From NCBI GenBank assembly GCA_030562195.1, contig CM060200.1:20065023-20129022 (forward strand): a DNA stretch of 64,000 nucleotides, read 5' to 3'. A model generated the notes under the pieces. It was not told the DNA's origin and made no database searches. It was given only the letters and a program-made list of their open reading frames with translations. A program made the position numbers and the translations under genes. Below, in pieces: positions 34,646 to 46,400 of this stretch (position 1 is its first letter; every line of letters begins with the position of its first letter). The stretch comes from Nipponacmea schrenckii. Its lineage: Eukaryota > Mollusca > Gastropoda > Lottiidae.

Positions 34646-34785
34646 TTAATAACAGTTCGTTAAGCTTTTACTGCAGATCCAATTAGAGCCGACGTTGCAA
34701 ATCTAAATTTTTTAGATATTTGTCGCAGCGATTTTAAAATTAATGATGGTAAAACATATTAACAAACTTCAGATTGGCCATGGGC

Positions 34786-34797
34786 AATTGATTCGTA
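34786..34797 (+). other. unoccupied target site of the composite LINE
   Basis: gggcaattgattcgtacgaa is continuous here, whereas duplicon A has the 13.48-kb element between two copies of (aa)ttgattcgta. Confidence 0.9.
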
Positions 34798-34877
34798 CGA
34801 AAACCTTTTTATCACAGACTGGGAACGTGAATTATTACCGTTTTGTTCATGTGACTCACTTTTTACGGACGAAATTT

Positions 34878-34984
34878 CGATAACACTGCAAGCTTAATAA
34901 CAGTTCGTTAAGCTTTAACTGCAGATCCAATAGAGCCGAATTATTACCATTTTGTTCATGTGACTCACTTTTTACGGACGAAAT
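34878..34984 (+). repeat. chimeric short duplication
   Basis: 34,878-34,938 repeats the DNA of 34,158-34,690 without the MITE (cgataacactgcaagcttaa...). 34,939-34,984 repeats the block ending at 34,877 (ttattacc.ttttgttcatg). Duplicon A lacks this extra copy. Confidence 0.75.
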
Positions 34985-34996
34985 TTTAGAACATTT

Positions 34997-36693
34997 TCAC
35001 AAGTTACCCTGATCTCTTAGTTCCTCAATATAGTTCAATAAAAACATAACTTTTTGTTTGTTTATCCCTAATCCATAATGATTTCCATCAAAGCTCACAA
35101 TATTTTGTGTCATGGGTACGGTATTATAAACCGGAATATTCATTTTCTTTAATAGAAATTCCATTTCCGAAATAAATTTCAATATGATGTCCAAGGATTG
35201 ATGAAATTTGGGACTCTTTAAAAGTCCAGGAGCATGAGGTGTTGCAAATAAAAACTTTGATGTTGGTCGAGTCTTCAGAATGTTTAAAACTGGCATTAAA
35301 TATTCATTCATAATTTTACGACTTTGAAGTTGATTGTGAAGTCCTATTCCACACACAATTAATGTTGATCCATTCTTGGTAATCCTATCAACATCTTCTT
35401 TAAAATCTTTAGCATACTGGACACTATAATGTTCTTTAAAGATTACATTAACTTTACCAGAGCAGATACTTTTTGGATTTCTGTCTATATGAACTCGACA
35501 CAGTTTTTCTGTATACACATACATACCAGAGCACTCTTTCAGTATACCTGAAACATAAATGATACGTAATGTACAAGATTGCCTTAATTAAAGAAATTGC
35601 CTTGCCGATTGATTCACTAAAGTAAAGAAATATATATATATATATAGCCTTTCTCAGATAAGGATGACACCAAATTTAGAAACTATCGTCACCCGGTGAG
35701 TGAAAATTCCAAATTCCTGAACTGTCAGAATTCTCCGAAATGGGTTAGTAAAGACTAAAAATTTGAAACTAAATTTTCGAGCACAATTTCAGGATCAAAA
35801 CTGTTATTGGTTCCATCCGACTCCGTAATAGTCTATCGGTTTTTCTGACTAAATGCTACGAGGCAGTGAAGGTAGGTAACCAATCTTTCCCTAATCAGCC
35901 CCCTCATCAATACATTTACTGACTTTGAAGGAAACAAAGTGAAGAAATTGTTGTAAGGAACTGCAAGAACCAAGAGTTCAAACTTCTGCTAGTCAATGAG
36001 TATCAATTATAATGGCCTAAGCTGTGTTTACTTACTCTGTTTTGGATTTCTTTCAAGTGCTCCAGTTTCGTAATTATTCCTTAAAAATGACAAAAGTGCA
36101 GTGAATAAGTGTCTCATGTACGAGTCACCGACTATAAGAATTGTTTTACCACTTAATAACTTGCAAGCCTGCTGACTATCATAATATCGGATAGAACAGG
36201 TTTTATCTCTTGGTATCCATTGTGAATATTCAGCATGAATAGATTGTCTTTCATCTAAACAATTAGAACATCGACATTCTTCTACACTTTTCTTGACGCA
36301 TTTATTATTTTCACAACAAGGGGTGGAACCTTTAGGATTGCAGAGAGCTCTGAAAAAAATGCCTTTCTGCCCCAGATATGGTAAATTAGCACATTTTTTA
36401 TCCAGTCTTTCTAATGTTTTAGGAATTCCTTGTCCAAGTCTCGCATATTCCAGGAATTGTTCAATTTCTTTTCTTTGGATATCTGTCATTTTATGAGGTA
36501 TCCAGGATCCATTTTTCATGACTTCCAAGACACTTTTATCACACACCTTCGTAGTAATGGTTGATTGAATGATTCTTTTGAAATCTCTAAAAGTACCCAT
36601 GAACTGTTTATTTTGTGAAATAAAATGTCTCTGATAAAACATGACAACCAGAATACAGACTATAGAAGGTAATATAAATACTTTCCATGAACA
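34997..36693 (-). CDS. SGNH/PC-esterase-like type II membrane protein, copy 3
   Basis: Exons 36693-36036 and 35547-34997 with a 488-bp phase-1 intron nearly identical to that of copy 2. Exon lengths (658 and 551 bp) equal those of copy 1. It has the N-terminal anchor, the Cys-rich region, ILIVGDSYMRH and DGNHYG; the last residue is Leu instead of Trp. The open frame continues 5' to an ATG at 36,822, but the exon probably begins after TTCCAG (36,694-36,695 on the minus strand). Compared with copy 1, copies 2 and 3 share many replacements (for example HYSVQYAKD for YYEVKYAKD), so they are sisters. The role is a probable Golgi-lumen O-acyl esterase or transferase; the substrate is unknown. Confidence 0.75.
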
Positions 36694-37894
36694 CTGGAAT
36701 ATATAATATGAATGATGACATAAAAGTAGCCTACTAGAGTGAATGACACTGTACAGTATCCAATGCGATGTTCGTTTCGGGATTATCGAAATAGCAAAAA
36801 AAACGATTGTTTCTGGACACACTTGGCATCTATTAATTGTCTATATTATCTCGACAAACCCGTAGCGTACATCGCATCGGAAAGCATATCATTTCTGGCA
36901 ACTTAGAACTTTGTAGATTGGCGTTTGTGGTTGAAACATCAATTGTATTTTATAGTATTTTGAATTAAGTTTCGTCTCACCTAAGACTCGAATTGGTCAC
37001 AGCCCATAGAGTTATAAATAAACATCTATGTCACAGCCTAAGTTAATGAGGCGCTTGCATGCTAAATGCGCTGCGATCATACTTAAACTTTATACCCGAA
37101 ATGAACTTTTCAACGCGTCTGTAAACCAGATGTGATAAGTACAAGAAAGAAAATTGTTTAAATAACTGTGGATGGAGTATGATTAAAATTCTTTTAGATT
37201 CAAAATCTGAATGTGATAATTTCAAGTTGCCCTTTACAACGATTTTAAATGTTGTATCCTACTATTTGATCTCATTGGTTATAAACTTACTTCATCTATC
37301 GATGAATCGATTTATTGAAGAATTATCGATGATATATGACAATTTACAGCAGAACTGTCTCGTCAAGTTGAACGATCAAACTCTGTTCTTATTGGTCCAC
37401 GGTTATAAGAATAAAGGCCCCAAATACTTTTCAGTGAGTAGGACATTATCATCGAATAAAACCAACACCTACCTTCATTTTGGAAACTTCTGGCAACTTG
37501 AATTAGCTCTCATATCTTACTCATGTCGTGGCGATAGATGTTATATGAAGTAAGAAAGTTTTATTAAGTTGATAGGCCTGCGTGAAAGTCGTTAAGCTTA
37601 AGGGTAAATGATCACTATGTTATATGATATTATTTTGTTGTTTTATACAGTATCGATCCACAAACTTCATTCTGTAGAATGGAAATTGACAAAAAGACAA
37701 TCTCAAACGTTCTTACTAGCGAAATTTCTCCCAATCAAGATCAGGAAACAATGGTTTCTATTTGAATCTCTATTGTACAATACTGAGCACGATTCATCAA
37801 CGACTTTATATTTTAAACACAGGAATACAAAATATTAAAATACAGCTGCGGAAATCAGTTATTGTCGGACTTTTTTTGATTTTGATGGAAATCA
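36694..37894. other. 5' flank of esterase copy 3
   Basis: Counterpart of the flank of copy 2. The frames at 37,179-37,553 and 37,608-37,838 contain no recognised domain and are not conserved as frames in A. Confidence 0.45.
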
Positions 37895-37965
37895 TTGGGA
37901 CTTTCAATCAGGGTTCAATTTCGACTAAAATATTTGATCAGCAAAGTATTACACCATTATTACAG

Positions 37966-38729
37966 ACTTCATTCTATTGGGAATTTCTCTGTTAACTTAG
38001 ATACAATTACAAACAAAAACCTTGATGAAAAAGTAATAACTATTGACAATTTGCTTAAAATATGGCAATTAAGAAAATTGACTTTTATTGGAAAAAATAA
38101 CGATAAATAAAACACTAGCCTTACCAGAACTAACACATTTCCTATGTGCATTACCATCACCACTACTAAGATATCTTGAAAAGATAAACAATAGTTTCTA
38201 CCAATTCATATGTAATAAAAAAAACCTGACAAAATTATCGCAATACCCTTTGTAAAGAGATACAATTGGGGGGACTAAACATCCACAATTTTAACAAATC
38301 AATAAAGTTGTCTTGGATTAACAAATTACTACTAAGTGATGAAACATACTTCATTCTATTGGGAATTTCTCTGTTAACTTAGATACAATTACAAACAAAA
38401 ACCTTGATGAAAAAGTAATAACTATTGACAATTTGCTTAAAATATGGCAATTAAGAAAATTGACTTTTATTGGAAAAAATAACGATAAATAAAACACTAG
38501 CCTTACCAGAACTAACACATTTCCTATGTGCATTACCATCACCACTACTAAGATATCTTGAAAAGATAAACAATAGTTTCTACCAATTCATATGTAATAA
38601 AAAAAACCTGACAAAATTATCGCAATACCCTTTGTAAAGAGATACAATTGGGGGGACTAAACATCCACAATTTTAACAAATCAATAAAGTTGTCTTGGAT
38701 TAACAAATTACTACTAAGTGATGAAACAT
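37966..38729 (+). repeat. 382-bp tandem duplication, two apparently identical units
   Basis: Units 37,966-38,347 and 38,348-38,729 look identical base for base where I compared them. Duplicon A has one unit. Very recent, or an assembly artefact. Confidence 0.85.
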
Positions 38730-39369
38730 GGCAAAAACTATTTAAAAATCCAACTAATATCTCATTGGAAAAATTGATAGACCAAGGCAATGAATGTATA
38801 AAAAAGAAAAACCCTCAGGTATCTAATCTGTTTTGGCAAGAAGTAATTCTACTCTGGTCTGAGTTGCAAGACAAAGAAAAACCCTAAAATGTAAATGACC
38901 TAAATACCATAAATTTATGGAATAATTAAGAAATTAAAGTTGGAAAGCAAACAATTTATTACAGCCATTACAGTAAAAAGGGAATAAACTTTATAGGCGA
39001 AATAAAAGACAACAACAATGAATATATGAACTATAATCAGATAAAAGAAAGATACAATTTAACAAGCAATTTCTTAGAATATGAATCAATCTTAAAAGCA
39101 ATAAAAACATATGAAAAGAGAATTAATTTTGAGAACTGCAATGATATATATTCCCGACCAATAATACCTTTCAAAATTAAAGCATTCCTTGATTATAAAC
39201 CCAAAGGCAAAAAATATATTCGAAAAACTTTAACAAAAAATGCTAACTTACCAAAAGCCCGAATTCGATATAAAAATAAGGGATATAATATTACTCAAGA
39301 AGAGTGGAAATTCTACTAATATTGAGGTCAAATTAAACAATAAAGATATAATATTGGGCTTTATTAACA

Positions 39370-39470
39370 AGTCCATCAATTGCAACACAGCTGAGGTTAT
39401 AAATCCAATCAACTGTAACACAGCCGAGGTTATAAAGTCAATCAACTGTAACGCAGCTGAGGTTATAAAT
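39370..39470 (+). repeat. about 33-bp unit repeated three times
   Basis: Three units of the form tcaa(t/c)tg.aac.cagc.gaggttataaa. The frame stays open across them (QLI/SINCNTAEVI repeated), because 33 is divisible by three. Confidence 0.8.
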
Positions 39471-39605
39471 TGTATTATAACTAACATTAAATTTAATATC
39501 TACAAGATGAAATTAAAAAACCAAAAAGTACAAATCAGTGCTATGAAAAACATGTTAACATTACACTTTGAAACACAGAAGTACTATTTTTATGTTAAAA
39601 AATAA

Positions 39606-40585
39606 TCAATGTGAAAACTACATTAAATATTATGAACGATAGAAAACATTAATACTGTAAAACCAAAATAAATACTGGCAGTTTTTTTTCTGAATATCTA
39701 CACAAAAACTTAATTTAGATTGTTTTCTACCTCTTTAACCCTACTAGAGTGTGGGTGTGCAAAAAAAGAATAGAAAATATATTAACATCTTTATTTCTTT
39801 TCCTTGTTTGTTATTTTTATGCCATATATAACCAATAACTTCTTATAAGAGGCTGATCCCAGGGCACCCAACCCTGGCACCCTCAAATGAATATGTACTG
39901 GGCAATAAAAAAAAATATTATTACACCATTTTTCAGTTTCTGTTTATTCAGGTCAATTTCATAAATATTCGATACTAATTCAGTTAAAAACTTCAGATCA
40001 ATTTTACAAATAATGTTAGTTCCAGCAGTTCCAGGTATATCTCTCGATTTGGCAGACAAATTCGCAGATCGTAGTGATCAATTTTAATTTTTGCTTTTCA
40101 TAGGAATTATAACATCGTAAAAAGGGTAATTTTTGACTCCCAACTACGATACGATACAGCTTAAATTGAACCTTGGTTTCTATAAGTATTGTCACATCAT
40201 GTGGAATATTGAATGAGATGTACATTAACACTTTTTAAAAGAAGACATTTTAGTTGGAAGACGATCACTTTACAAAATGTACGAGATCACAGACTTACTT
40301 ATCTCTCTTAAATGATTTTAATACTAAAAACAGACAAAAGGCAAGCTATCAGTGGTGCTTTCACTAATTCAATATAACCTGTGCTATTATCAATAAAATA
40401 GTAATAGAGTGTCACTAATAGCAATTCCTTCGTCTCTAGAGTGCTTTTATTTCAAGCTTTGTCAGTTGTGAATCTTGATCAATATGACATCTGTGTTATA
40501 ATGGAAGTTTCCGAGTGAAGTCCAAACACACGAACCCACAAAATGGAAAAATTGTCGTCGTGTCAAAGGTGTTGACACTGGAGAC
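39606..40585. other. no gene recognised
   Basis: AT-rich intergenic DNA without recognised domains or repeats. Confidence 0.5.
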
Positions 40586-40593
40586 TATATAAG
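40586..40593 (+). promoter_or_regulatory. candidate TATA box
   Basis: TATATAAG, about 80 bp before a donor-like site (GAA|GTAAGT at 40,666) and 145 bp before an ATG with an acceptor just upstream. The spacing fits a promoter plus a short 5' UTR intron. No transcript evidence. Confidence 0.35.
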
Positions 40594-40730
40594 AAAGATC
40601 CACAAAGTGAACAATTTACACATCTGTATTTCTTGCTATTAAAGTATTGTCCACGTTTGTGTGAAGTAAGTGTTTCAAAACACTTAAAATCTTTTGAAGT
40701 GACAATATTAAACGAGTTATTTTAGGTTAA

Positions 40731-40803
40731 ATGGCGGAAAGGTTTCTTAAAAATGCCAAAGACGAAACTACCAGAAAAGTAATAAAAGTGAAATTTAAAA
40801 TAG
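40731..40803 (+). CDS. candidate first coding exon, unknown gene
   Basis: An acceptor-like tattttag ends at 40,725. ATG follows at 40,731 in a fair context (ttaaATGGCG) and opens a 24-codon frame MAERFLKNAKDETTRK... that ends at a donor-like ATAG|GTATAC (phase 1). Together with the TATA box this looks like the start of a plus-strand gene. No downstream exon was identified before the minus-strand Ig gene, so it may be fortuitous. The protein is not recognised. Confidence 0.25.
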
Positions 40804-43311
40804 GTATACGCAATTATATAACATCATTTAATGTTCATTTTGCATATGTATAGCACTGACATGATCGTGAACTGAATTACATTTATAACTGATGATAGTA
40901 GGCCTACTGATGGTCGATTGTTGTGCTGCGTTTAAAGTCCTGTAGCGTATTGGATGTCACCTTACAGGTAACGACGTTTAAGATATTATCTCTTAACTGA
41001 TTAACAAAGTTATTTTTAATCCACCAAATCTGATCCCACCCTTTTGTGATAAACGGATTTTCTTATGCCTTCGGGACGTGATCTTCAGTGATCCGTATAT
41101 TTGATAATTGAGACATGATAATTTATGATATGAAAATCACAGCGAATGACAATTCAAATAAGATTCAGAAAAATTGGACTTTACGACATAGCTCGGTTGG
41201 TGGCTGTGATTTATTCAGTAGCATTCTCAAGGCATGATAAACTGTTATATCAATAATTGTTTTGTATAACACGACTTGATTTAATAACCTACAACCCATC
41301 GGCGTATTAAAGTATAATGCTTCATTAGACACAAATATAAACCAGTCATATAACACTCCCAATTCAAGCTCAATTTATTCAATAGAGCTGTATTTTAGTG
41401 TATGGGGATTTGGAGTCCGACTGTCCTGATTTTCTGAATGATTCATTTTAGTTTTCCCATAAATTATTGGAAATATATTGGCGAGAATTGTTAATTTTTA
41501 TAAAGTAAACCGTGTTGTTTAAGTGCCTTTTCGGAAACTGACATTTTTACAATGCTATAGGTGCTTTTTTCTTAGACGTCATATAACACTTAATGACCTC
41601 GTAGTGTCCATTTTTTCCAAGAGCCTGTTGTGCCCGATGAAGAAGAGAGTCAGATGCTTTTGACTGTACACTTGGTGAATCCCTTCTCATGACTTGATGT
41701 AAAAAGGGGGGGGGGTGGATGTTGTAGATGTACCTAATACCTTAACGTTAAGCAGCCCGAATCGTTGTAACACACGCACTGAAATGTCCTTATATGCGCC
41801 GTCTTTGGGATATATAGATTTTTTCCATTTGTAACCAACTTCATCTTAGGTAAAAAGTGCCCGTTACACAAAAAAAAATTCATAAGCCAAATTAGTCTAG
41901 TTCTTAACGTCTTGGCATTCGATCTTTATGACCTTTATTTAAGTTTTTTTTTCTGAACGTAAATACAATTTACAAGAACTAATAATTAGTTTGAGCTCAA
42001 TATCTTTTATTAATAATTAAAGTGACCTTGTTAACATGTATATACAAACACATACAAATACAAAAAAGATACACGTTATACACAACCAGTATTTACACGT
42101 ACATTAATGTTATTCAAAACAACTCTTGCGTTGTATAGCTTTAAATTCATCGAAAGGTTGCTCTAGTGCTATTTGTCAGCATATCTTTTAAAATAAATAA
42201 CAACTAATATTTAATAGAAGGATAGAGTATCTTTTCTGCAAGTTAGTTAGAAGCCAAATTCCATGGCATGCATCTTTCTAAAGATGTTTTATACCCTTTC
42301 AGTCAGATTTGTCGACTGGAATATGAGGTTAGAAATTTAAGAGGTTGACAGACCACTACGGTCCTTTGGTCGACGTATAACAGATCATACAAAGCGTCAA
42401 TTGCTCAGTTTTTGCTCTCCGAGCTCTCCGATGAAGCGACATGCATTTAAAATGACAAGACTATGAATTCAGCAGCTTTGTTTGACACCACATGTTCAAC
42501 TAATTTAACAATTACATTTTGTACATAATAATTTAATAAATTCCATATATACAAGAAAAAGATAAGCATATATATCATTGTTTCATTCTATTGAATACCT
42601 ATAATGTATCAAGGATACGCAGATACGCACTACAAAATTCAATTTTTAGTCTGAATCTGAAATTTCCTTAATGTTACAATTCGATTCAAGCTAATTGTTT
42701 CAGTAATCGATTCAAGCTAATCGCTTCAGTAATATTGATAAAATATTATTATAATGAATTTCGTTCTTGAATTAAGCATAACACAGACTTTGGAGCCAAT
42801 TTTTGTTGAAAAACCAACATGAATATTTCTATTTTTATTGGTCCCGATTAAAATATTTTTGTGTATGATTCTCTCAACAATATCGAGACAGTCGTTTTAT
42901 TCAAAAATAGTAGGCCTAATACTGAAGCAATAATTGTCACTGAGACAATTTTTATGATGCCCTAGGACATCGTTCGACCTATTTGTATTGATTATAGCGA
43001 TGATTTTTATATGTTTAATGTTTTTTTAACTCAGTAAAGTAAACATAATGATTAGCACAATTGAAAATATAAATACACACAGGAATTCACGAGCATTTCC
43101 TCTCATGAAATTATTCCGAAAAGATAAATAATTCGATAACAGCTGGGAGTTCATCAATCTAGTTCAATAGATTTAAATATGGATATTTCAATATAAATGG
43201 AATTTTAACAGTATTCGATCCGATTTGTATATAACCGTTTCACACTCTAATCCAAATAAAATAAACCCTGGTCCGATTAATAACAAAAAATGGTTTTCTC
43301 CAATTTATACA
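40804..43311. other. no gene recognised; probable 3' flank of the Ig gene
   Basis: AT-rich. It should include the 3' UTR of the minus-strand Ig gene. TAGGCCTA-type words occur at about 40,901 and 42,911. No protein domain was seen in either strand. Confidence 0.5.
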
Positions 43312-43436
43312 TCACGATAAGTAGTAATTCACGGTAAGAGTCACCCCAGCAACCAATGTACACATCATGGATGTTGATAAACTACAATCATTAGCAGCAT
43401 CAATATAGGAAACACTTCCGGTACCGAACACACCTG
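43312..43436 (-). CDS. Ig gene, last exon: GPI-anchor signal
   Basis: Acceptor TTTTCAG|CAG; coding from phase 1, beginning A-GVFGTGSVSYIDAAND and ending with the hydrophobic MMCTLVAGVTLTVNYYLS and TGA. A small-residue region before a hydrophobic tail with no cytosolic part fits a GPI signal. The tandem CAGCAG offers a NAGNAG choice of acceptor that would add or drop one residue. Confidence 0.8.
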
Positions 43437-46400
43437 CTGAAAATATGAAGTAAGAAATACTAGAAACGACATAATTGTTATGACATTTCCAGGTCGTAGG
43501 TGAAGGATCGGCCATCAAAAACAAGATGTTTAATATTATGGCTATGTAGAGTCTATGAGCTTTAATATAATATGGTAAAAGCCTGTATTTGCAAAAGGAA
43601 ATGATGTATATATCCACTAATTAAGCTCTTTTTGGTTTACAGAACACATTTGCTTAATGTGTTAGAGGGGATGAGTTCGTCAGTTGTTTGACCGATCACA
43701 CTGACCAAACGGATACTTTAGCTATGCTAATAAGATATAGTGAAAGTAGCTTCCAGTCAAGATATGAGAGTTCAAATCCATGTGTGTCTAGAATAATTAT
43801 GCCAGAAAACGACGACTGTATAGAAATAGAAAGTAAAATTGCTTTTTCGTGCAATTCTCGAACTAAAAATTATTCACACGAATACAAGACTCACATCCAT
43901 ACCGAAAGTGGCAAACCTTTTCCTTTAGAATGGTCGATTACTAGTATTCAACTTTCAGTCGACTCTTAGGAAATACTAGTACTAAAATCTAGAGTACAGT
44001 ACCTGAAGCGCTACCTTTAGACTTTTTATCAGACGATGTAGCAACTGTTGATGGTGATGTATGGTAAGGGTTATAAGGTCGTTTCCTGATATGTCCATTA
44101 TCATAAACCCCATTTTGATGTTTAATATATGAGTTACCATTCCAGGATTTGGGATAAGGTGTGACTGTTGTCGTAGACGTAGTAGTGGTAGGGGGTTCTG
44201 TTTTTGGCCGCACTTCTGTAAATAAAAAATTAAACTTAAATGAAGAAATGAAGTGCTCGTATACTGCGTATTGGTAAAGTAATAATAGATTCTATTATGG
44301 AAAATTAAAGCATCCCAAAAATTGGAGTAACACCTTTGCGCATTAGCTCGTTAATAGCGTATTGCAATACAAGAGACAATAACACTTTATCATATTTTAT
44401 TTCAATACCAATTACTTTATAATATAACGATATGGATCAACACCATGAAGACTAAAGTATACAACAATCAGCGTGAACCCGGTGTAGATAATGTTATTTG
44501 ATGCTAGTAAATGAATTGTAAGTTGAAAGAGACAAGATAATGATTGTGAAGATAGCAGTATATAAAATGTAATTTATCTATGTCTATATATACTAGACAA
44601 AACAAACATTTTCTTAGATCAATAACTAGTTATTCAGGAATAAAAATTGGAAAAATGTTTCTGAGCTAAACATCAAAGCCTGCTTGGCTTAATATTCTGT
44701 CTGAGGCTACAGCAATAAGCATGTTGGCTTCACATCGGTTACTATTTACAACTTGTTTTATAATGTGGTAAAACACCGAGACTTAAGGTATATGGTGTCG
44801 TCCTATGAATAATATGATGTAAAATAAAATCTTCTCCGCCACTCCTGTACCTTTGCATTCTTATGTTTGTTACTACACAAAAAGTCCCCTTACTCACAAC
44901 AATCCACCCCACCCCAACCATAAAACACACACCAAAATACCCCAAAAATTGGAAAATTTAAACATTTTACTTAATAATCGATCTAAATCAATAATCGCTC
45001 AAATACCGATCTTCACATAAAAACTAATATTTGATATTTATTAAGCAAGGAAAAATATGTATTCTGCTTTAAAAGGAGGAAGACAAACATTCAACTCAAC
45101 GTAATTAGACCCTTTCTAAGAGGTTATTATCTTGTGGACAACACATTGAAAGTTGATGGTGGTATTTTCTGCTATTTGTTATGCATTAAATGACCTGCTA
45201 GAAACTTGTGTTATATTTCTCCAATCTAATCTGGATAACAAATGAATCTTATTAACTCGACTGTCAAATGATTGACAGGTATTGGGATGAAATGAACTGT
45301 TCCTGATTACCAATTCTAATCTTTAGACAAGCTTTGTTTATGTATGTATGGGTAGATTTGTATGCTTTTATAACTACTTGCCGTATAAACCCTATTAAAG
45401 ACATTTGATTGAAAGTACAAATGACTGGTTTTTTTTTTGTAAATGTAGATGCATAGTATTTTTCAACAATCAACTGATTGAAAAGCCAAAGTATTACTTT
45501 TTATTATCGATAGTCCGATATCTTGTACCACTACGACAGTAGATTCAATCTTGAAGATGTTTAATATTGACGTATTATAAATGCTTTGATATATGACAGT
45601 ATTCCAAAAACAACTACAAACCCTGCCACCAATATTAATTTATTGAGCAGAGACGACAATTAATGGGTGTTCTTGAAGAAAATCCAAAGGGTGGTATTTC
45701 TTTAAAGCTGTATTTACAACCTATCTTGTAACCCTATACTTAATATAACAAACAAAAGATTATCATCTCAACTTACGAGACAAACTGAACTATACGTACC
45801 ATAAAGAAGCATTTTAGTTGAAGCCACTCCAAGAATATTAGAAGCCTCACAAACATATTCACTGAAATCATCGTGGTCAATATTTGCTATTCTTAAACTT
45901 AATGTTATTGTGTTATGGTCTTCATTGTATATATCAACTTCGTACTTCCAACTCGTACTTAATTCTTTGCCATTTTTCTTCCATACTGTAACTCCCAATG
46001 GTGATGCCGAGACCACACATTCTAATATTGTCTCTTTACCAAGTTCTTGTCCTATTCTTGAGTTGGGTAATTTTACTTCTGGGGGATCTAAAAAACATAA
46101 AAGCCAAATACAGAGCATGATAACCGACAAGGTATACTAATTTTAGCTCCCAAATGAAGTCACCAATAGCAAAATTTATTCGAACTAAGGTCATCATAAA
46201 TAATTTCCAGGGCAAGCAGTCCAATCTCTCGTACAGTATAGTCGGTTTGACATATTTCTAGGTAGTTGGTACATTAATAAATGGTAAAGATCCAAAACTG
46301 CATATTGGCAATACTTTGGTATAGCAGCTAATGAACTTTTCGCATTAGGAAGTATATCAATCACAAGTGAAGAAGAGTGTCTGGAAGAGTAAGCATACCC

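Larger units (their letters stand above)
30447..39318. repeat. segmental duplicon B
   Basis: About 8.87 kb collinear with duplicon A. It carries esterase copy 3, the SINE-like repeat and the L1/Tx1 fragment. B-specific changes are a CR1-like LINE fragment, a MITE, a chimeric short duplication (34,878-34,984) and a 382-bp tandem duplication. Confidence 0.9.
37895..39605 (+). pseudogene. decayed L1/Tx1-type LINE, RT C-terminal part (duplicon B)
   Basis: Longer version of the fragment in A. Readable pieces are LRKLTFIGK (38,0xx), GGLNIHNFNKSIKLSWINKL (38,648-38,887), then YNLTSNFLEYESILKAIKTY and RPIIPFKIKAFLDY (39,026-39,319). The order (LxxLGKI-like, GGL.., WI.KL, W-rich tail) fits the end of L1/Tx1-type ORF2. 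It is broken by stops, by a 382-bp tandem duplication and by a 33-bp triplication at the end. Confidence 0.65.

Noticed and set aside
43688..43969. 93-codon plus frame in the Ig-gene intron
   Set aside because: No recognisable domain, no promoter or splice context that supports it.
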